DNA of 47,492 bases from Treponema sp. Lineage in GTDB: Bacteria > Spirochaetota > Spirochaetia > Treponematales > Treponemataceae. Positions 23,568 through 32,866 of this stretch are shown here, piece after piece; positions within the stretch are counted from its first letter, which is position 1, and each line of letters opens with the position of its first letter. The stretch spans positions 1 to 47,492 of the forward strand of contig JAILON010000076.1 of assembly GCA_024690865.1 (NCBI GenBank), read 5' to 3'. A program made the position numbers and the translations under genes. The notes under the pieces are model-generated. The model was not told the origin of the DNA, searched no databases, and saw only the letters and a list, made by a program, of their open reading frames with translations.

Positions 23568-26453
23568 ATGGAAAACTCTGACGAAAAGAATGCCGTCTAT
23601 ATATTGGACGCCTATGGACTGATATACCGGGCTTATTTTGCCATGGTGAGCCACCCCCTGACGAACCTCAAGGGAGAGAACATAAGCGCGATAGTGATTT
23701 TTTTTAGGAACCTTGTTGCTTTGATGCGGAAGTATCGGCCTGCCTGCCTTGTCGCAGCCTTCGATTCCAGGACCCCGACTTTCCGCCACGAGATGTATAA
23801 GGAATACAAGGCGACCCGGCAGAAGGCCCCGGAGGACCTGCACCCGCAGGCGGACCGTATTGAAGAAATCCTTGCTTTGCTGAAAGTTCCCGTGCTCCAC
23901 GTGGACGGCTTTGAGGCTGACGACATTATTGCGACCGTCGCCAGGCGGTGCAAAGAGCAGGGGCGGCACTGCCGTATCCTGAGCGGGGACAAGGACCTTC
24001 TGCAGCTGGTCGATGATAGCTGCGTTGAGATGCAGCCGGACAAGGCGAACGGCGGCTGGGAGGTTGACGGCATTGAAGAGGTGAAGGCCAAGTGGGGGCT
24101 GGAGCCGTCCGGTATATTGGACTACCTTTCCCTCGTTGGCGACAGCGCGGACAATGTGCCCGGTGTGAAGGGCGTGGGCGACAAGACCGCGCTCAAGCTT
24201 TTGGGCCAGTACGGGAGCTTGGACGGAATCTACGCCCATGCGGACGAGATAAAGGGGGCAATCGGCAACAAAATCCGTGACGGCAAGGAGAGCGCGTATT
24301 TTTCCAAGAAGCTTATAAGCCTGCGCTATGACGTGCCTCTCGATGTGGATTTTGCAAGCTTCACGACCGACAATCTGGATTTTTCCGCCGCTGCCGCCAG
24401 GCTGGTGGAATACGGGGCCGCTGCCGTGGCCAAGTCCCTGGCTTCCTTGGGAAGAGGGGGGGCGGTGCCTTCGGAAGATTCCGCTGGTGCGCCTTCGGAT
24501 GATTCCGGGAACGGGCTGTTTTCTTCCCCATCCCCTTCTGCCGATGTTCCTGCGGCTCCTGGTGATGCTGCCGCGGCTTCCGGGGGCGGCATGGACAATG
24601 CCCGCCCGCTCCGCAAGAACGAGGGCAGCTACCGGGCCGTGCAGGAGCTTGCCGGGCTTACGGCCTTCGTGGACGAGATTCTGGCTTCGCCGGAGAAAGT
24701 GGTCGCCTTTGACACGGAGACGGACAGCTTGGACTCTCATGCGGCCAGACTCGTGGGCTTCAGCCTCTGCCATACGGCGGGCAAGGGAATTTATGTCCCG
24801 GTGATACTGCCCGGCGAGATGTTCGCGCCCCCCACTGTTCCGAAGGAGGACTGCCTTGTTCAGCTTGCCCGACTCTTTGCCTGCCCGGACCTGATGCTCG
24901 TCATGCACAACGGCAAGTTCGACCTGGAGGTGCTTGCTGCCAACGGCTATGACAAGCCGCTTGCCTGCAAAATTGCCGACACGATGGTCGCCGCATGGCT
25001 TCTGGAGCCGGACGCGATGGGCAAGACCCCCTATTCCCTTGAGTACCTGAGCGAGAAGGAACTCGCCCTTGCGGGGACGGAATTCAATGACATCGTTCCC
25101 AAAGGGCAGACCTTCGCAGATGTTCCTCTTGAAAAGGCTGCCCCCTATGGTGCGGAGGATGCGGACTTCACCTTCCAGCTCTGGACGCTCTTCAAGAAGC
25201 GGCTTTCCGAGCAGGGGCTGGAGGGCCTGTATTTTGACCTTGAGATGAAGCTGCTGCCTGTGCTTGCCCGGATGGAAGGGGCGGGCATCCACATAGACAA
25301 ATCCGCCCTCGCCGCGTACAAGGTCGAGCTTGAGAAGGAGATTGCCGGGAAGGAGAAGGAGATTTTTGCCGAGGCGGGGCACGAGTTCAACATCGCTTCG
25401 ACCAAGCAGCTGCAGCAGGTTTTGTTCGAGGAGCGCAAGCTCGTGCCCGGCAAGAAGACCCGCACGGGCTACAGCACGGACACGTCGGTGCTGGAAGAGC
25501 TTTCCGAGCGGACTGCCGACAGGCTGCCCAAGATGATCCTGGACTACCGGGGCATGGCCAAGCTGCTTTCGACATACGTGGAGACCCTGCCGCTGCTTGC
25601 CGACGGGAATGACAGGATCCACACCTCCTTCCTGCAGACGGGAACCGCGACGGGCCGCCTGTCCTCGCGCGATCCCAACCTGCAGAACATCCCCGTCCGC
25701 GACGAGGCGGGCCGCCGCATCCGCAGCGCGTTCACGGCGGTCCCCGGTACCCTGCTGATTTCGGCGGACTACTCGCAGATAGAGCTGGTGATTCTTGCCC
25801 ATCTGAGTGGCGACAAGAACCTGTGCCGGGCCTTCCTGGACGGGGTGGACGTGCACCGTTCTACTGCCGCCCTCGTGTACGGTGTCAAGCCGGAGGACGT
25901 TACGCCCGACATGCGGCGTTTTGCCAAGACCGTCAACTTCGGCATCATGTACGGAATGAGCGCCTTCCGCCTGTCGGGCGAGCTTGGCATAACGCGGACG
26001 GAGGCGAAGGACTTCATAGACCGCTACTTCGCGAACTATGCGGACGTGAAGAAGTTCATCGACAGGACGGTGGCCGAGGCGCATGCCACTGGCTATTCTA
26101 CGACGATACTTGGCCGCAGGAGGCAGATTCGCGGCATAAACAGCAGGAACAAGAACGAGCAGCAGGCGGCGGAACGGGTCGCCGTGAATACGCCCATACA
26201 GGGGAGCGCTGCGGACATCGTGAAGACGGCGATGGTCGGCCTGCAGTCCGAGCTTGACGCGCGGGGCTGGGATAAGGACGTGCGGATGCTCCTGCAAGTG
26301 CACGATGAGCTTATCTTCGAGTGTCCCGACGATGCCCAGCGGCTGGACGGGCTGGTTGCCCTCATCAAGGAGAAGATGGAAGGGGCGGTCAAACTGTCCG
26401 TTCCCCTCCGCGTCAGCATAGAGCATGGCAAAAGCTGGGGGGAGTTCCACTGA
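23568..26453 (+). CDS. polA: DNA polymerase I
   Basis: PolA fills gaps and removes primers. The ATG at 23568 is set by a -10 box 6 nt upstream; a TTG at 23550 is in frame but lies in the promoter. The 961-residue protein has a 5' nuclease (1-290: YILDAYGLIYRAYFA, GFEADDIIA, LSGDKDLLQL, GDSADNVPGVKGVG), an Ala/Ser/Pro/Gly linker of about 60 residues, an intact 3'-5' exonuclease (AFDTETDSL, MHNGKFDLEV, YGAEDADFT) and the polymerase with motif A SADYSQIEL (about 732), motif B KTVNFGIMYG (about 786) and motif C QVHDELIFE (about 910). Proofreading residues are present, unlike in many Gram-positive PolA proteins. The stop overlaps coaE. Confidence 0.97.
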   Translation: MENSDEKNAVYILDAYGLIYRAYFAMVSHPLTNLKGENISAIVIFFRNLVALMRKYRPACLVAAFDSRTPTFRHEMYKEYKATRQKAPEDLHPQADRIEEILALLKVPVLHVDGFEADDIIATVARRCKEQGRHCRILSGDKDLLQLVDDSCVEMQPDKANGGWEVDGIEEVKAKWGLEPSGILDYLSLVGDSADNVPGVKGVGDKTALKLLGQYGSLDGIYAHADEIKGAIGNKIRDGKESAYFSKKLISLRYDVPLDVDFASFTTDNLDFSAAAARLVEYGAAAVAKSLASLGRGGAVPSEDSAGAPSDDSGNGLFSSPSPSADVPAAPGDAAAASGGGMDNARPLRKNEGSYRAVQELAGLTAFVDEILASPEKVVAFDTETDSLDSHAARLVGFSLCHTAGKGIYVPVILPGEMFAPPTVPKEDCLVQLARLFACPDLMLVMHNGKFDLEVLAANGYDKPLACKIADTMVAAWLLEPDAMGKTPYSLEYLSEKELALAGTEFNDIVPKGQTFADVPLEKAAPYGAEDADFTFQLWTLFKKRLSEQGLEGLYFDLEMKLLPVLARMEGAGIHIDKSALAAYKVELEKEIAGKEKEIFAEAGHEFNIASTKQLQQVLFEERKLVPGKKTRTGYSTDTSVLEELSERTADRLPKMILDYRGMAKLLSTYVETLPLLADGNDRIHTSFLQTGTATGRLSSRDPNLQNIPVRDEAGRRIRSAFTAVPGTLLISADYSQIELVILAHLSGDKNLCRAFLDGVDVHRSTAALVYGVKPEDVTPDMRRFAKTVNFGIMYGMSAFRLSGELGITRTEAKDFIDRYFANYADVKKFIDRTVAEAHATGYSTTILGRRRQIRGINSRNKNEQQAAERVAVNTPIQGSAADIVKTAMVGLQSELDARGWDKDVRMLLQVHDELIFECPDDAQRLDGLVALIKEKMEGAVKLSVPLRVSIEHGKSWGEFH

Positions 26454-27067
26454 TGGTCCTGGGGCTTTCGGGGCCTATGGCCGCCGGGAAGAACCTGGCG
26501 GCAGAGATTCTGGAAGGGAAGGGCTGGGCTTCCGTGGATGCGGACCTGCTGGTCCATGAGGTCATCGAGGACAAGAAGGATGAAATCGTGGCGGCCTTCT
26601 CTTCCGAGGCGGAAACGCTGGGCCTTTCCCTGCTCAACTCCGACGGGAGCGTGAACCGGCGGGCCGTGGGGCAGGTCATCTTCGGGCATCCCGAGCTTGT
26701 CGCCCGGCAGGAAGGAATCGTCTACCCCGGCGTGAACGAGCGGATTGACGCCTTCCTTGAGGAGAACCGGCGGGCGGGCAGGAATTGCCTTATCAACGCG
26801 ACCCTCCTGTACAAAGTTCCTTCTATATATAAGGTGGATGCCCTGCTCTACGTGGATGCGCCCCTGCTGGTCCGCCTTCTGCGGGCGAGGAGGCGGGATG
26901 GGCTTCCCGTCCGGCAGATACTCGCCCGCTTCAAAAGCCAGGGCCATCTTTTCTCTAAATACAGAAAAACCACTGCCGATATTATGAGGGTATGGAATAC
27001 CGGCAGTAGGGAAAAACTTGAACGGAAGATAGAATCCTTCCTTTCCTCCTGCCGGCCGAGGGGATGA
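26453..27067 (+). CDS. coaE: Dephospho-CoA kinase
   Basis: CoaE phosphorylates the 3'-OH of dephospho-CoA, the last step of coenzyme A synthesis. The ATG at 26453 overlaps the polA stop (TGATG), so translation is coupled. The 204-residue protein has the P-loop GLSGPMAAGKNLAAE, the substrate segment VDADLLVHEV, and the typical middle INATLLYKV and later RLLRARRRDGLPV with RFKSQ. The P-loop ends Gly-Lys-Asn rather than Gly-Lys-Ser/Thr, a variant worth noting because that hydroxyl normally ligates magnesium. The polA-coaE pairing is seen in many bacteria. It is the second gene of a six-gene plus-strand run. Confidence 0.9.
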   Translation: MVLGLSGPMAAGKNLAAEILEGKGWASVDADLLVHEVIEDKKDEIVAAFSSEAETLGLSLLNSDGSVNRRAVGQVIFGHPELVARQEGIVYPGVNERIDAFLEENRRAGRNCLINATLLYKVPSIYKVDALLYVDAPLLVRLLRARRRDGLPVRQILARFKSQGHLFSKYRKTTADIMRVWNTGSREKLERKIESFLSSCRPRG

Positions 27068-27073
27068 ACTAGT

Positions 27074-28021
27074 ATGGAACAGAAAAAGACGTTATGGATT
27101 GCGCTGTCTGCGGGCATCTTCCTGCTCGTGGTTCTTGGAGCGGCCCTTGTCATATATTCTCCTGGGGCAAGGACCGGTGCCAGTGCCGTCGCAATGAGGG
27201 AAAACGGCCAGCTCTGGACGGCTTCCCTTCCTTCCCAGTCGCCTTCCCAAGGGGGGCTCATAGCGACGAACAAGGATCCGTCCGCTCCGGTTTCCGGCAG
27301 CTACAATCCTACGGCGGCAACGGGCCAGGCTTCCCTTCCCGGAACAAATGCCGGAACGAGCGGAGCCAATCCAACTGTTCAGGAAGGCATCCTCAAGACC
27401 GACAAGCTGACCGTCATCAGCGAGACCACCAATGTCTATGCGACGGATGGCATTGCCAGCCAGCCTTCGGGCGTGGCCAGCGCTTCCACGTCTGCTTCCT
27501 CAGGAAACGTCATAGCCATGAACCAGAAAAGCGAGAGCGTCATTCAGGAGACGGGCAACAAGAAGAAGGTGGAGGAGCCTGCCTCTGCAAAGCCGACCCC
27601 TGTGGCCGCATCTACATCGAAGGCTCCGGCTTCATCAACGGCCGCTGTGGCCAAGAGTTCTGGACAGACATCGACGGCAAAAAGTACAGGCCAGACAGCG
27701 TCGGCCAAAAGTTCCCCGGCTTCCGGCTCTTCTGCGTCTTCAAAAAGCACCATAGCTCCCGCCGCCCACTACTGGGTGCAGGTGGCATCATATTCCACGA
27801 AGGACAACGCCGACGAGGCTCGGAAAGTTCTGGATTCGAAGGACCTTCCCTGCGAGGTGTTCACCTTCACCAAGGACAGCAAGCTCTACTACCGCGTCAG
27901 GGTCGGCCCCTACAAGACCAAAAGTGAGGCCGAAACCTGCAAGAAAAGCGTCGATTCGATAGCCCTGTTCAAGTCCGCGCAGAGCTACGTCGTAGACTCA
28001 AGCGCGAGGGCTTCCCGCTAG
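27074..28021 (+). CDS. Membrane-anchored SPOR-domain protein
   Basis: The 315-residue protein has a short cytoplasmic start (MEQKKTL), one membrane span (WIALSAGIFLLVVLGAALVIY), a long disordered periplasmic region rich in Ser, Ala, Thr, Gly and Lys (about 35-235), and a C-terminal SPOR domain: HYWVQVASYSTKDNADEARKVL, YYRVRVGPYKTKSEAETCKK. This is the layout of FtsN- or DamX-like septal proteins that bind denuded glycan strands. The start lies 6 nt after coaE; AGGGG is 11 nt upstream. It is the second SPOR protein in the window. Confidence 0.85.
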   Translation: MEQKKTLWIALSAGIFLLVVLGAALVIYSPGARTGASAVAMRENGQLWTASLPSQSPSQGGLIATNKDPSAPVSGSYNPTAATGQASLPGTNAGTSGANPTVQEGILKTDKLTVISETTNVYATDGIASQPSGVASASTSASSGNVIAMNQKSESVIQETGNKKKVEEPASAKPTPVAASTSKAPASSTAAVAKSSGQTSTAKSTGQTASAKSSPASGSSASSKSTIAPAAHYWVQVASYSTKDNADEARKVLDSKDLPCEVFTFTKDSKLYYRVRVGPYKTKSEAETCKKSVDSIALFKSAQSYVVDSSARASR

Positions 28022-28024
28022 AAG

Positions 28025-28906
28025 ATGAATGTCGTCGTTTCAGGGGCCTCCGGTTATCTTGGGTGCAAGCTGGTAGAAAGCTTTCTTTCTCGCGGCAACC
28101 GTGTCCTTGCCGTGGCACGGAACACGAGGGGCCGCCTGAGAACGCTTGCGAAAGACTGTCCGGCCCTTGAGCTGTGCGAGCTGGATGTGGACGACCTGCT
28201 TTTTTCCATGTCCCGTTTTTCCCCGGATGTAGTCCTATCGACGACCTGCTGCTACGAGACCGACCCCAAGTTCCTTACCAAGACGGTCTCGTCAAACTAT
28301 ATATTCCCCACGACCCTGCTGAAAAGCACCCTGCAGCTTGAAAAGAAGATACGTTTCGTTTCCACGGGGACAAGCCTTCCTGCAAGCCTCAACCTCTACT
28401 CATTGACGAAGAAGCAGTTTTCTGAGCTGGGAAAGTTCTTTTCCGGTTTGGGGAAGGTTCAGTTTGTCAATGTCCTTCTGGAAAGTTTTTATGGGGCTGA
28501 TGAACCCAACGACCGTTTCATAAAGCGGTCCATACGGTCGTTGCTGTGGCATCAGGAGCTTGCGGTCACGGAAGGAACCCAGCAGAGGGATTATGTTGCC
28601 GTCGGCGACGTCGTCAGCGCACTGAATTTCCTTTCTGTTTCGGACAGACTTACGGAAAGCTATTACGAAATACCGCTCGGTTCCGGGGAGTCTCCCTCCA
28701 TACGGGAGATTCTGGAATTCCTCAGGGAAGAGACCCATTCCCAATCCTTCATACACTTTGGCGCCGTTTCCCCGCGCCCCAATGAACCCAGCACGAGGGC
28801 TGACTTGACGGCCCTTAGACAACTGGGATATACTGGAAAAATGACCTCCTGGAAGGACGGCATGAAGAAAATGATTGGGGAAATGCAGAATGAGGATACT
28901 TGTTAA
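28025..28906 (+). CDS. NAD(P)-dependent sugar-nucleotide reductase/epimerase, extended SDR
   Basis: The 293-residue protein opens VVVSGASGYLGCKLVES (GxxGxxG nucleotide site) and has the catalytic YxxxK in NLYSLTKKQ. Later features are VNVLLESFYGADEPNDRF and QRDYVAVGDVVSALNFL. It starts 3 nt after the SPOR gene and overlaps by 17 nt the next gene, a CDP-paratose 2-epimerase. A CDP-paratose or CDP-abequose synthase (Prt/RfbJ-like), which would make that enzyme's substrate, is the most natural reading. The remaining CDP-hexose steps (ddhA-D) are not in this window. Family call firm; exact reaction inferred from context. Confidence 0.75.
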   Translation: MNVVVSGASGYLGCKLVESFLSRGNRVLAVARNTRGRLRTLAKDCPALELCELDVDDLLFSMSRFSPDVVLSTTCCYETDPKFLTKTVSSNYIFPTTLLKSTLQLEKKIRFVSTGTSLPASLNLYSLTKKQFSELGKFFSGLGKVQFVNVLLESFYGADEPNDRFIKRSIRSLLWHQELAVTEGTQQRDYVAVGDVVSALNFLSVSDRLTESYYEIPLGSGESPSIREILEFLREETHSQSFIHFGAVSPRPNEPSTRADLTALRQLGYTGKMTSWKDGMKKMIGEMQNEDTC

Positions 28907-29909
28907 CGGCGGCTGCGGCTTTTTGGGCAGCAACCTCGCTTCCTACGGAATACAGAACGGCTACGACATCACCGTTTTTGACAACCTTTCCAGGCTGGGC
29001 TCTTCCAAAAACCTTGAATGGCTCAGGAGCCAGGGGAACTTCACCTTCATACACGGGGACACCCGCAACAAGAACGACCTTGAGACCGTCATAAAGAACG
29101 GCAGGTTCGACGCGGTGTTCCACCTTGCGGGCCAGGTCGCCATGACGACGTCGATAGAGAATCCCTACAAGGATTTCGAGATAAACGTGATGGGGGCCGT
29201 CAACCTCCTGGACTCCATACGGAAATACAGCCCGGACACGGCGGTGTTCTTCTCCTCCACCAACAAGGTCTACGGCGACCTGGAACAGTACGACTACGAG
29301 GAGACGGAAAAGCGCTACGTGTGCAGGCAGTTCCCGGACGGCTTCGACGAGTCCGTGCCGCTGGACTTCCGCTCGCCCTACGGCTGCTCCAAGGGGGCGG
29401 CCGACCAGTACATGCTGGACTTCCACCGCATCTTCGGCATAAGGACGACGGTGTTCCGCCACTCTTCGATGTACGGTGCGAGGCAGTTCGCGACCTACGA
29501 CCAGGGCTGGGTGGGCTGGTTCGTGGCCAAGGCCCTGGAACTGTACCAGAATCCAAATGCGGCGCCCTTCACGATTTCCGGCAACGGCAAGCAGGTGCGC
29601 GACATCCTGCATGCCGACGACATGATACGACTGTACTACAGCGCGCTTGAGAACGTGGACAAAGTGTGCGGCAACGCCTACAACATCGGCGGGACGATGG
29701 CCCAGTCGCTCTCGCTCCTGGAGCTGTTCGACATGCTGAACGACATGCTTGGAATCAAGATGCGCTACACGCAGCTGCCCGTCCGCTCGAGCGACCAGAA
29801 GGTCTTCGTCGCGGACACGGCGAAGATCCGCTCCAAAATCGGCTGGGTCCCCAAGGTCACCGCGCGGGAAGGGATTGAAAAGATGGTCGGCTGGGTGAAG
29901 ACGATATGA
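28890..29909 (+). CDS. CDP-paratose 2-epimerase-like (tyvelose synthesis)
   Basis: With the ATG at 28890 the protein has 339 residues: MRILVNGGCGFLGSNLAS (NAD site), FHLAGQVAMTTSIENP, VFFSSTNKVYGDLE, SPYGCSKGAADQYMLD (YxxxK), and RHSSMYGARQFATYDQGWVGWF, which I recognise as characteristic of Tyv/RfbE. The enzyme inverts C2 of CDP-paratose to give CDP-tyvelose, a 3,6-dideoxyhexose of surface glycans, through a tightly bound NAD. It overlaps the upstream reductase by 17 nt and the downstream glycosyltransferase by 4 nt (ATGA). Tyv relatives are also used on other CDP-sugars, so the product should be tested. Confidence 0.82.
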   Translation: MRILVNGGCGFLGSNLASYGIQNGYDITVFDNLSRLGSSKNLEWLRSQGNFTFIHGDTRNKNDLETVIKNGRFDAVFHLAGQVAMTTSIENPYKDFEINVMGAVNLLDSIRKYSPDTAVFFSSTNKVYGDLEQYDYEETEKRYVCRQFPDGFDESVPLDFRSPYGCSKGAADQYMLDFHRIFGIRTTVFRHSSMYGARQFATYDQGWVGWFVAKALELYQNPNAAPFTISGNGKQVRDILHADDMIRLYYSALENVDKVCGNAYNIGGTMAQSLSLLELFDMLNDMLGIKMRYTQLPVRSSDQKVFVADTAKIRSKIGWVPKVTAREGIEKMVGWVKTI

Positions 29910-30637
29910 CGGAGGGAATCAGCGTCGTGATCCCCTCCTACCAGGAAGGGGAGAACCTCAAGAACATCCTGCCGCGCCTGAACGGGGAGCTGTCCGGGAT
30001 AGGCGTGCCGTACGAGATCCTCTGCGTGGACACGATGGAGCCGCTGGACGACACCGAGGCCGTCTGCCGCGGTTCCGGGGCGACCTACGTGAAGCGGGCC
30101 GGCGGCAACAACTACGGGGATGCGATACGGACGGGCTTCAGGACTGCGCAGTATAAGTATACGGTCGTCATGGACGGGGACGGAAGCCACGATCCCAAGT
30201 GCATAAAGGAGTTCTACGAGGAGATCCAGAAGGGGCACGACCTCATCATCGGATCCCGCTACACCAAGGGCGGCGACACGGAGAACCCCTTCATCCTGAA
30301 GGCGATGAGCTATGTCCTGAACGTGACCTACCGGCTCATGTTCGGCATACAGGTGAAGGATGTGTCCGACAGCTACCGTATGTACCGGACGGAACAGACG
30401 CAGGCCCTCACGCTTGAGTGCGACAACTTTGACATCGTGGAGGAGATCCTCATAAAGCTTTCCATGAGCAGGAAGGGCTACGACATAAAGGAAATCCCGA
30501 TCTACTTTGAGGAGCGCAAGGCCGGCGTCTCCAAGCGCAAGCTGGGGCGCTTCATCCTGAGCTACATTGCCACCATGCGGCGACTGAAGGCGATACAGAT
30601 AAAATACCGCCGTTCCAGCCCAAAGGGATCCTGTTGA
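29906..30637 (+). CDS. Family 2 glycosyltransferase, dolichol-phosphate-mannose-synthase-like
   Basis: The 243-residue protein has the GT-A fold: ISVVIPSYQEGENLKNIL, YEILCVDTMEP, NYGDAIRTGFRTA, and the DXD-type site VVMDGDGSHDP, then DLIIGSRYTKGGDTEN and a late ISYxxR-like SDSYRMYRTEQ with EILIKLSMSRKGYDIKEIPI. It lacks the C-terminal membrane spans of GtrB-type enzymes. It overlaps the epimerase as ATGA and ends the six-gene operon, 20 nt from the convergent MCP stop. It probably moves a sugar, perhaps tyvelose, to a lipid carrier or a protein; the acceptor is unknown. Confidence 0.85.
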   Translation: MTEGISVVIPSYQEGENLKNILPRLNGELSGIGVPYEILCVDTMEPLDDTEAVCRGSGATYVKRAGGNNYGDAIRTGFRTAQYKYTVVMDGDGSHDPKCIKEFYEEIQKGHDLIIGSRYTKGGDTENPFILKAMSYVLNVTYRLMFGIQVKDVSDSYRMYRTEQTQALTLECDNFDIVEEILIKLSMSRKGYDIKEIPIYFEERKAGVSKRKLGRFILSYIATMRRLKAIQIKYRRSSPKGSC

Positions 30638-30657
30638 CCCTCTGGGCCGTCACGTCA

Positions 30658-32706
30658 TCACACTTTGAATTCGTCTATCTTCATCGATATCTCGTTGACT
30701 GCGCCCGCCATATGTATGGTGAAGCGGTTGAGCTGGGCTGTCGCCTCCTGGGTAGCGTCCGTCGTGGAGACAATCGTGTTGAAGTTGTCCGACATGTTGG
30801 CGGAAGAGGCTTTCAGGTTTGCGATGGAAGCGAGAATCTCTTTTGTCCCGTTCTCTATTTCCCTGCTGGAGCTCTGAACCTCGCCGGAAGTCCTGTTCAT
30901 CGCGCTCAGGGCATCCATGACCTGCTTGCTGCCTTCGTTCTGCTCTTCCATCGCGCCCTTGATGTTGTCCACGAGCTGCGAGGTATTGAGGGCTTTCTGG
31001 GAGACCAGCTCGAACGAGGCCTTGCTGGCGTTGGAGCTTTCTACGACCTTGTTGATGTTTTCCGCGATGGTCTTGAGGTTCTCGCTGATAATCTTGGACT
31101 GGGACGCGCTCGTATCCGCAAGCTTGCGGATTTCCTCCGCGACGACGGCGAATCCCTTTCCTGCCTCGCCCGCGTGGGCGGACTCGATCATCGCGTTCAT
31201 CGACAGGAGGTTTGTCTGTGACGATATGGAGGAGATGATCTGGTTCGTTTCCTGAAGAGACTTGCTCTGTTCCAGCACCGTCTCAAGCAGCTCGTTGACT
31301 ATCTGGTTTTTCTTGACTCCTTCTACAGTCGCATCGTTCAGCTCGGCGAACTCGTTGGACATTTTGTCCACGGACGTGCTGACCGAGCGGATGTTCCCGA
31401 TCATCTGCTCTATGCTTGACCCTGCCTGCGTGATGGCGGCGGACTGGTCTTCGATCATCCCGTTGAGCCGCTCTATGTTCTTGGATATCTCCGTGATGGA
31501 GCTGCTCGTGTTCTGGACGGAGGAGTCCTCGTCCGCGAGGGTCTGGGTCGCCTCTGATATTTCCTTTGAAATGTCGTCGATGTGGGTCCGGGTCTTGTCC
31601 AGGCACTCCATGACGTTGCTGAAGGTTTCCTTCAGGTTCGTGTTTGCGCCGCCTATGCCCTTTACGGTCTCATGGACGGTGCTGACGAAGCTGTTGACCG
31701 ATTCCTTGACGTGCGATATCTCGTTGTTGTGCCTGATGTAGATTCTCTTGGTCAGGTCCTTGTCTCCCGTGTTCAGGTTGTCAACGCTTTTCTTTATCTC
31801 ATCGAACTTGCCGATGAGGATTTTGATGATGCCCAGTATGCAGACGAGGAGGAGGAATGTGACGGCGAGTCCGCCGACGACGGAGTTGCGCTGGAGGTTC
31901 CGCGTGATTTTCAGAGCCTCCTTCTTGGTCACGCCTGCGACCATCGTCCAGGGCTTGTTGGCGAGGGTACAGGGCTTTTTGATGATGATGTAGTCGTCTG
32001 GGTTTATGCTGCCCTGAGCCCCGTCCTTGCCAGTCTGCACACCGAGCAGGTCCTCGCCTGCCCGCAGATCGCCCCTGTCGTCGTATATCGAAATGAGGCC
32101 GGTGGAGTAGAATGTTTTTGCCAGCTGGGTTATGGGTTCCAGTTCAAGGAAGCCCACCATGCCCCCGTGCACGTATTCGCCGGACTGGGTGTCGGTGAAA
32201 TCGGACTTGACGAACAGCGGCATGTTGAAGCCACCGGCGTTGGACTGCCTGGGCGACTCCAGCCAGACATCCACGTCCGAGCCCCTGTGCCGGATCCAGT
32301 ACTCCTTGTTGAGTATTCCGACCACGGAAATACCGCCCTTCGTGTTGTAGGTTTCAGGGCCGCCATCTTTTGCGCCCGTCGCATCGTCCCAGAACACCAT
32401 TACATATTCAAAGCCGTCGGGCTTGTGTTTTTCCTTTATTGCCTTCTTGATATGCTCCCTGTCGTCCGTGAAGCCTACGACGGCGTTTTGGAACGCCTTC
32501 AGGGTTTCAACCTTTCCTTCAAACCATGATTCCGCGTTGTTGACGGACATATCCAGAATGCTTTCGATTGACTGGCTGTATATGCTTTGGACTGGTTTTT
32601 TTGTCAGCGTCGTCGTTATGATAAGGAAGACAGCGATGAGAATGACGATCTCCGCGAATGCGAGCGCGCCATATTTTGAAAGAAGGGTTTCGTTGCGTTT
32701 TTTCAT
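30658..32706 (-). CDS. Methyl-accepting chemotaxis protein
   Basis: The 682-residue receptor has a membrane span at about 12-33, a large periplasmic sensor of dCache-like size (about 35-285, with [39 protein letters not shown] and [14 protein letters not shown]), a second span ([21 protein letters not shown]), a HAMP-like segment ([15 protein letters not shown]) and a long cytoplasmic coiled coil with the signalling tip [20 protein letters not shown] and [16 protein letters not shown]. It would feed CheA/CheW and steer the periplasmic flagella. GGAG lies 7 nt before the ATG; the promoter is at 32743-32771. The ligand is unknown. Confidence 0.95.
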   Translation of the reverse strand: MKKRNETLLSKYGALAFAEIVILIAVFLIITTTLTKKPVQSIYSQSIESILDMSVNNAESWFEGKVETLKAFQNAVVGFTDDREHIKKAIKEKHKPDGFEYVMVFWDDATGAKDGGPETYNTKGGISVVGILNKEYWIRHRGSDVDVWLESPRQSNAGGFNMPLFVKSDFTDTQSGEYVHGGMVGFLELEPITQLAKTFYSTGLISIYDDRGDLRAGEDLLGVQTGKDGAQGSINPDDYIIIKKPCTLANKPWTMVAGVTKKEALKITRNLQRNSVVGGLAVTFLLLVCILGIIKILIGKFDEIKKSVDNLNTGDKDLTKRIYIRHNNEISHVKESVNSFVSTVHETVKGIGGANTNLKETFSNVMECLDKTRTHIDDISKEISEATQTLADEDSSVQNTSSSITEISKNIERLNGMIEDQSAAITQAGSSIEQMIGNIRSVSTSVDKMSNEFAELNDATVEGVKKNQIVNELLETVLEQSKSLQETNQIISSISSQTNLLSMNAMIESAHAGEAGKGFAVVAEEIRKLADTSASQSKIISENLKTIAENINKVVESSNASKASFELVSQKALNTSQLVDNIKGAMEEQNEGSKQVMDALSAMNRTSGEVQSSSREIENGTKEILASIANLKASSANMSDNFNTIVSTTDATQEATAQLNRFTIHMAGAVNEISMKIDEFKV

Positions 32707-32742
32707 AGAAATACTCCACTCGTAAGTTTTTTTCTTTCTACT

Positions 32743-32771
32743 ATTTTAGCACCAAAACCCTGTGAGGGCAA
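32743..32771 (-). promoter_or_regulatory. Promoter of the MCP gene
   Basis: On the minus strand: TTGCCC (32771-32766), 17 bp, TAAAAT (32748-32743). The leader is about 30 nt and contains GGAG. The -35 lies in a sequence that is repeated 67 bp upstream. Confidence 0.55.
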
Positions 32772-32846
32772 CTTTTTTTGCTACGCCCTGTGCGCATGAC
32801 GTTCTACGCCTGCGACAGGGTCAGCTTGTGAGGGCAATTTTTTTCC
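32761..32846. repeat. Short direct repeat flanking a hairpin upstream of the MCP gene
   Basis: TGTGAGGGCAAC followed by seven T (32761 on) recurs as TGTGAGGGCAA with seven T at 32827-32845. Between them lies a hairpin CCCTGTGCGCA/TGCGACAGGG (about 32785-32820) with one bulge. It may act as terminator of the lipoprotein gene on the minus strand or be a duplicated promoter piece. Confidence 0.5.
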
Positions 32847-32866
32847 TGAACCCCGTGCGATGTCGA

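Noticed and set aside
22023..26450. A 1475-codon minus-strand open frame opposite ffh and polA
   Set aside because: It lies wholly antisense to two unmistakable genes, and its translation shows no motifs. Long antisense frames are expected in GC-rich coding DNA.
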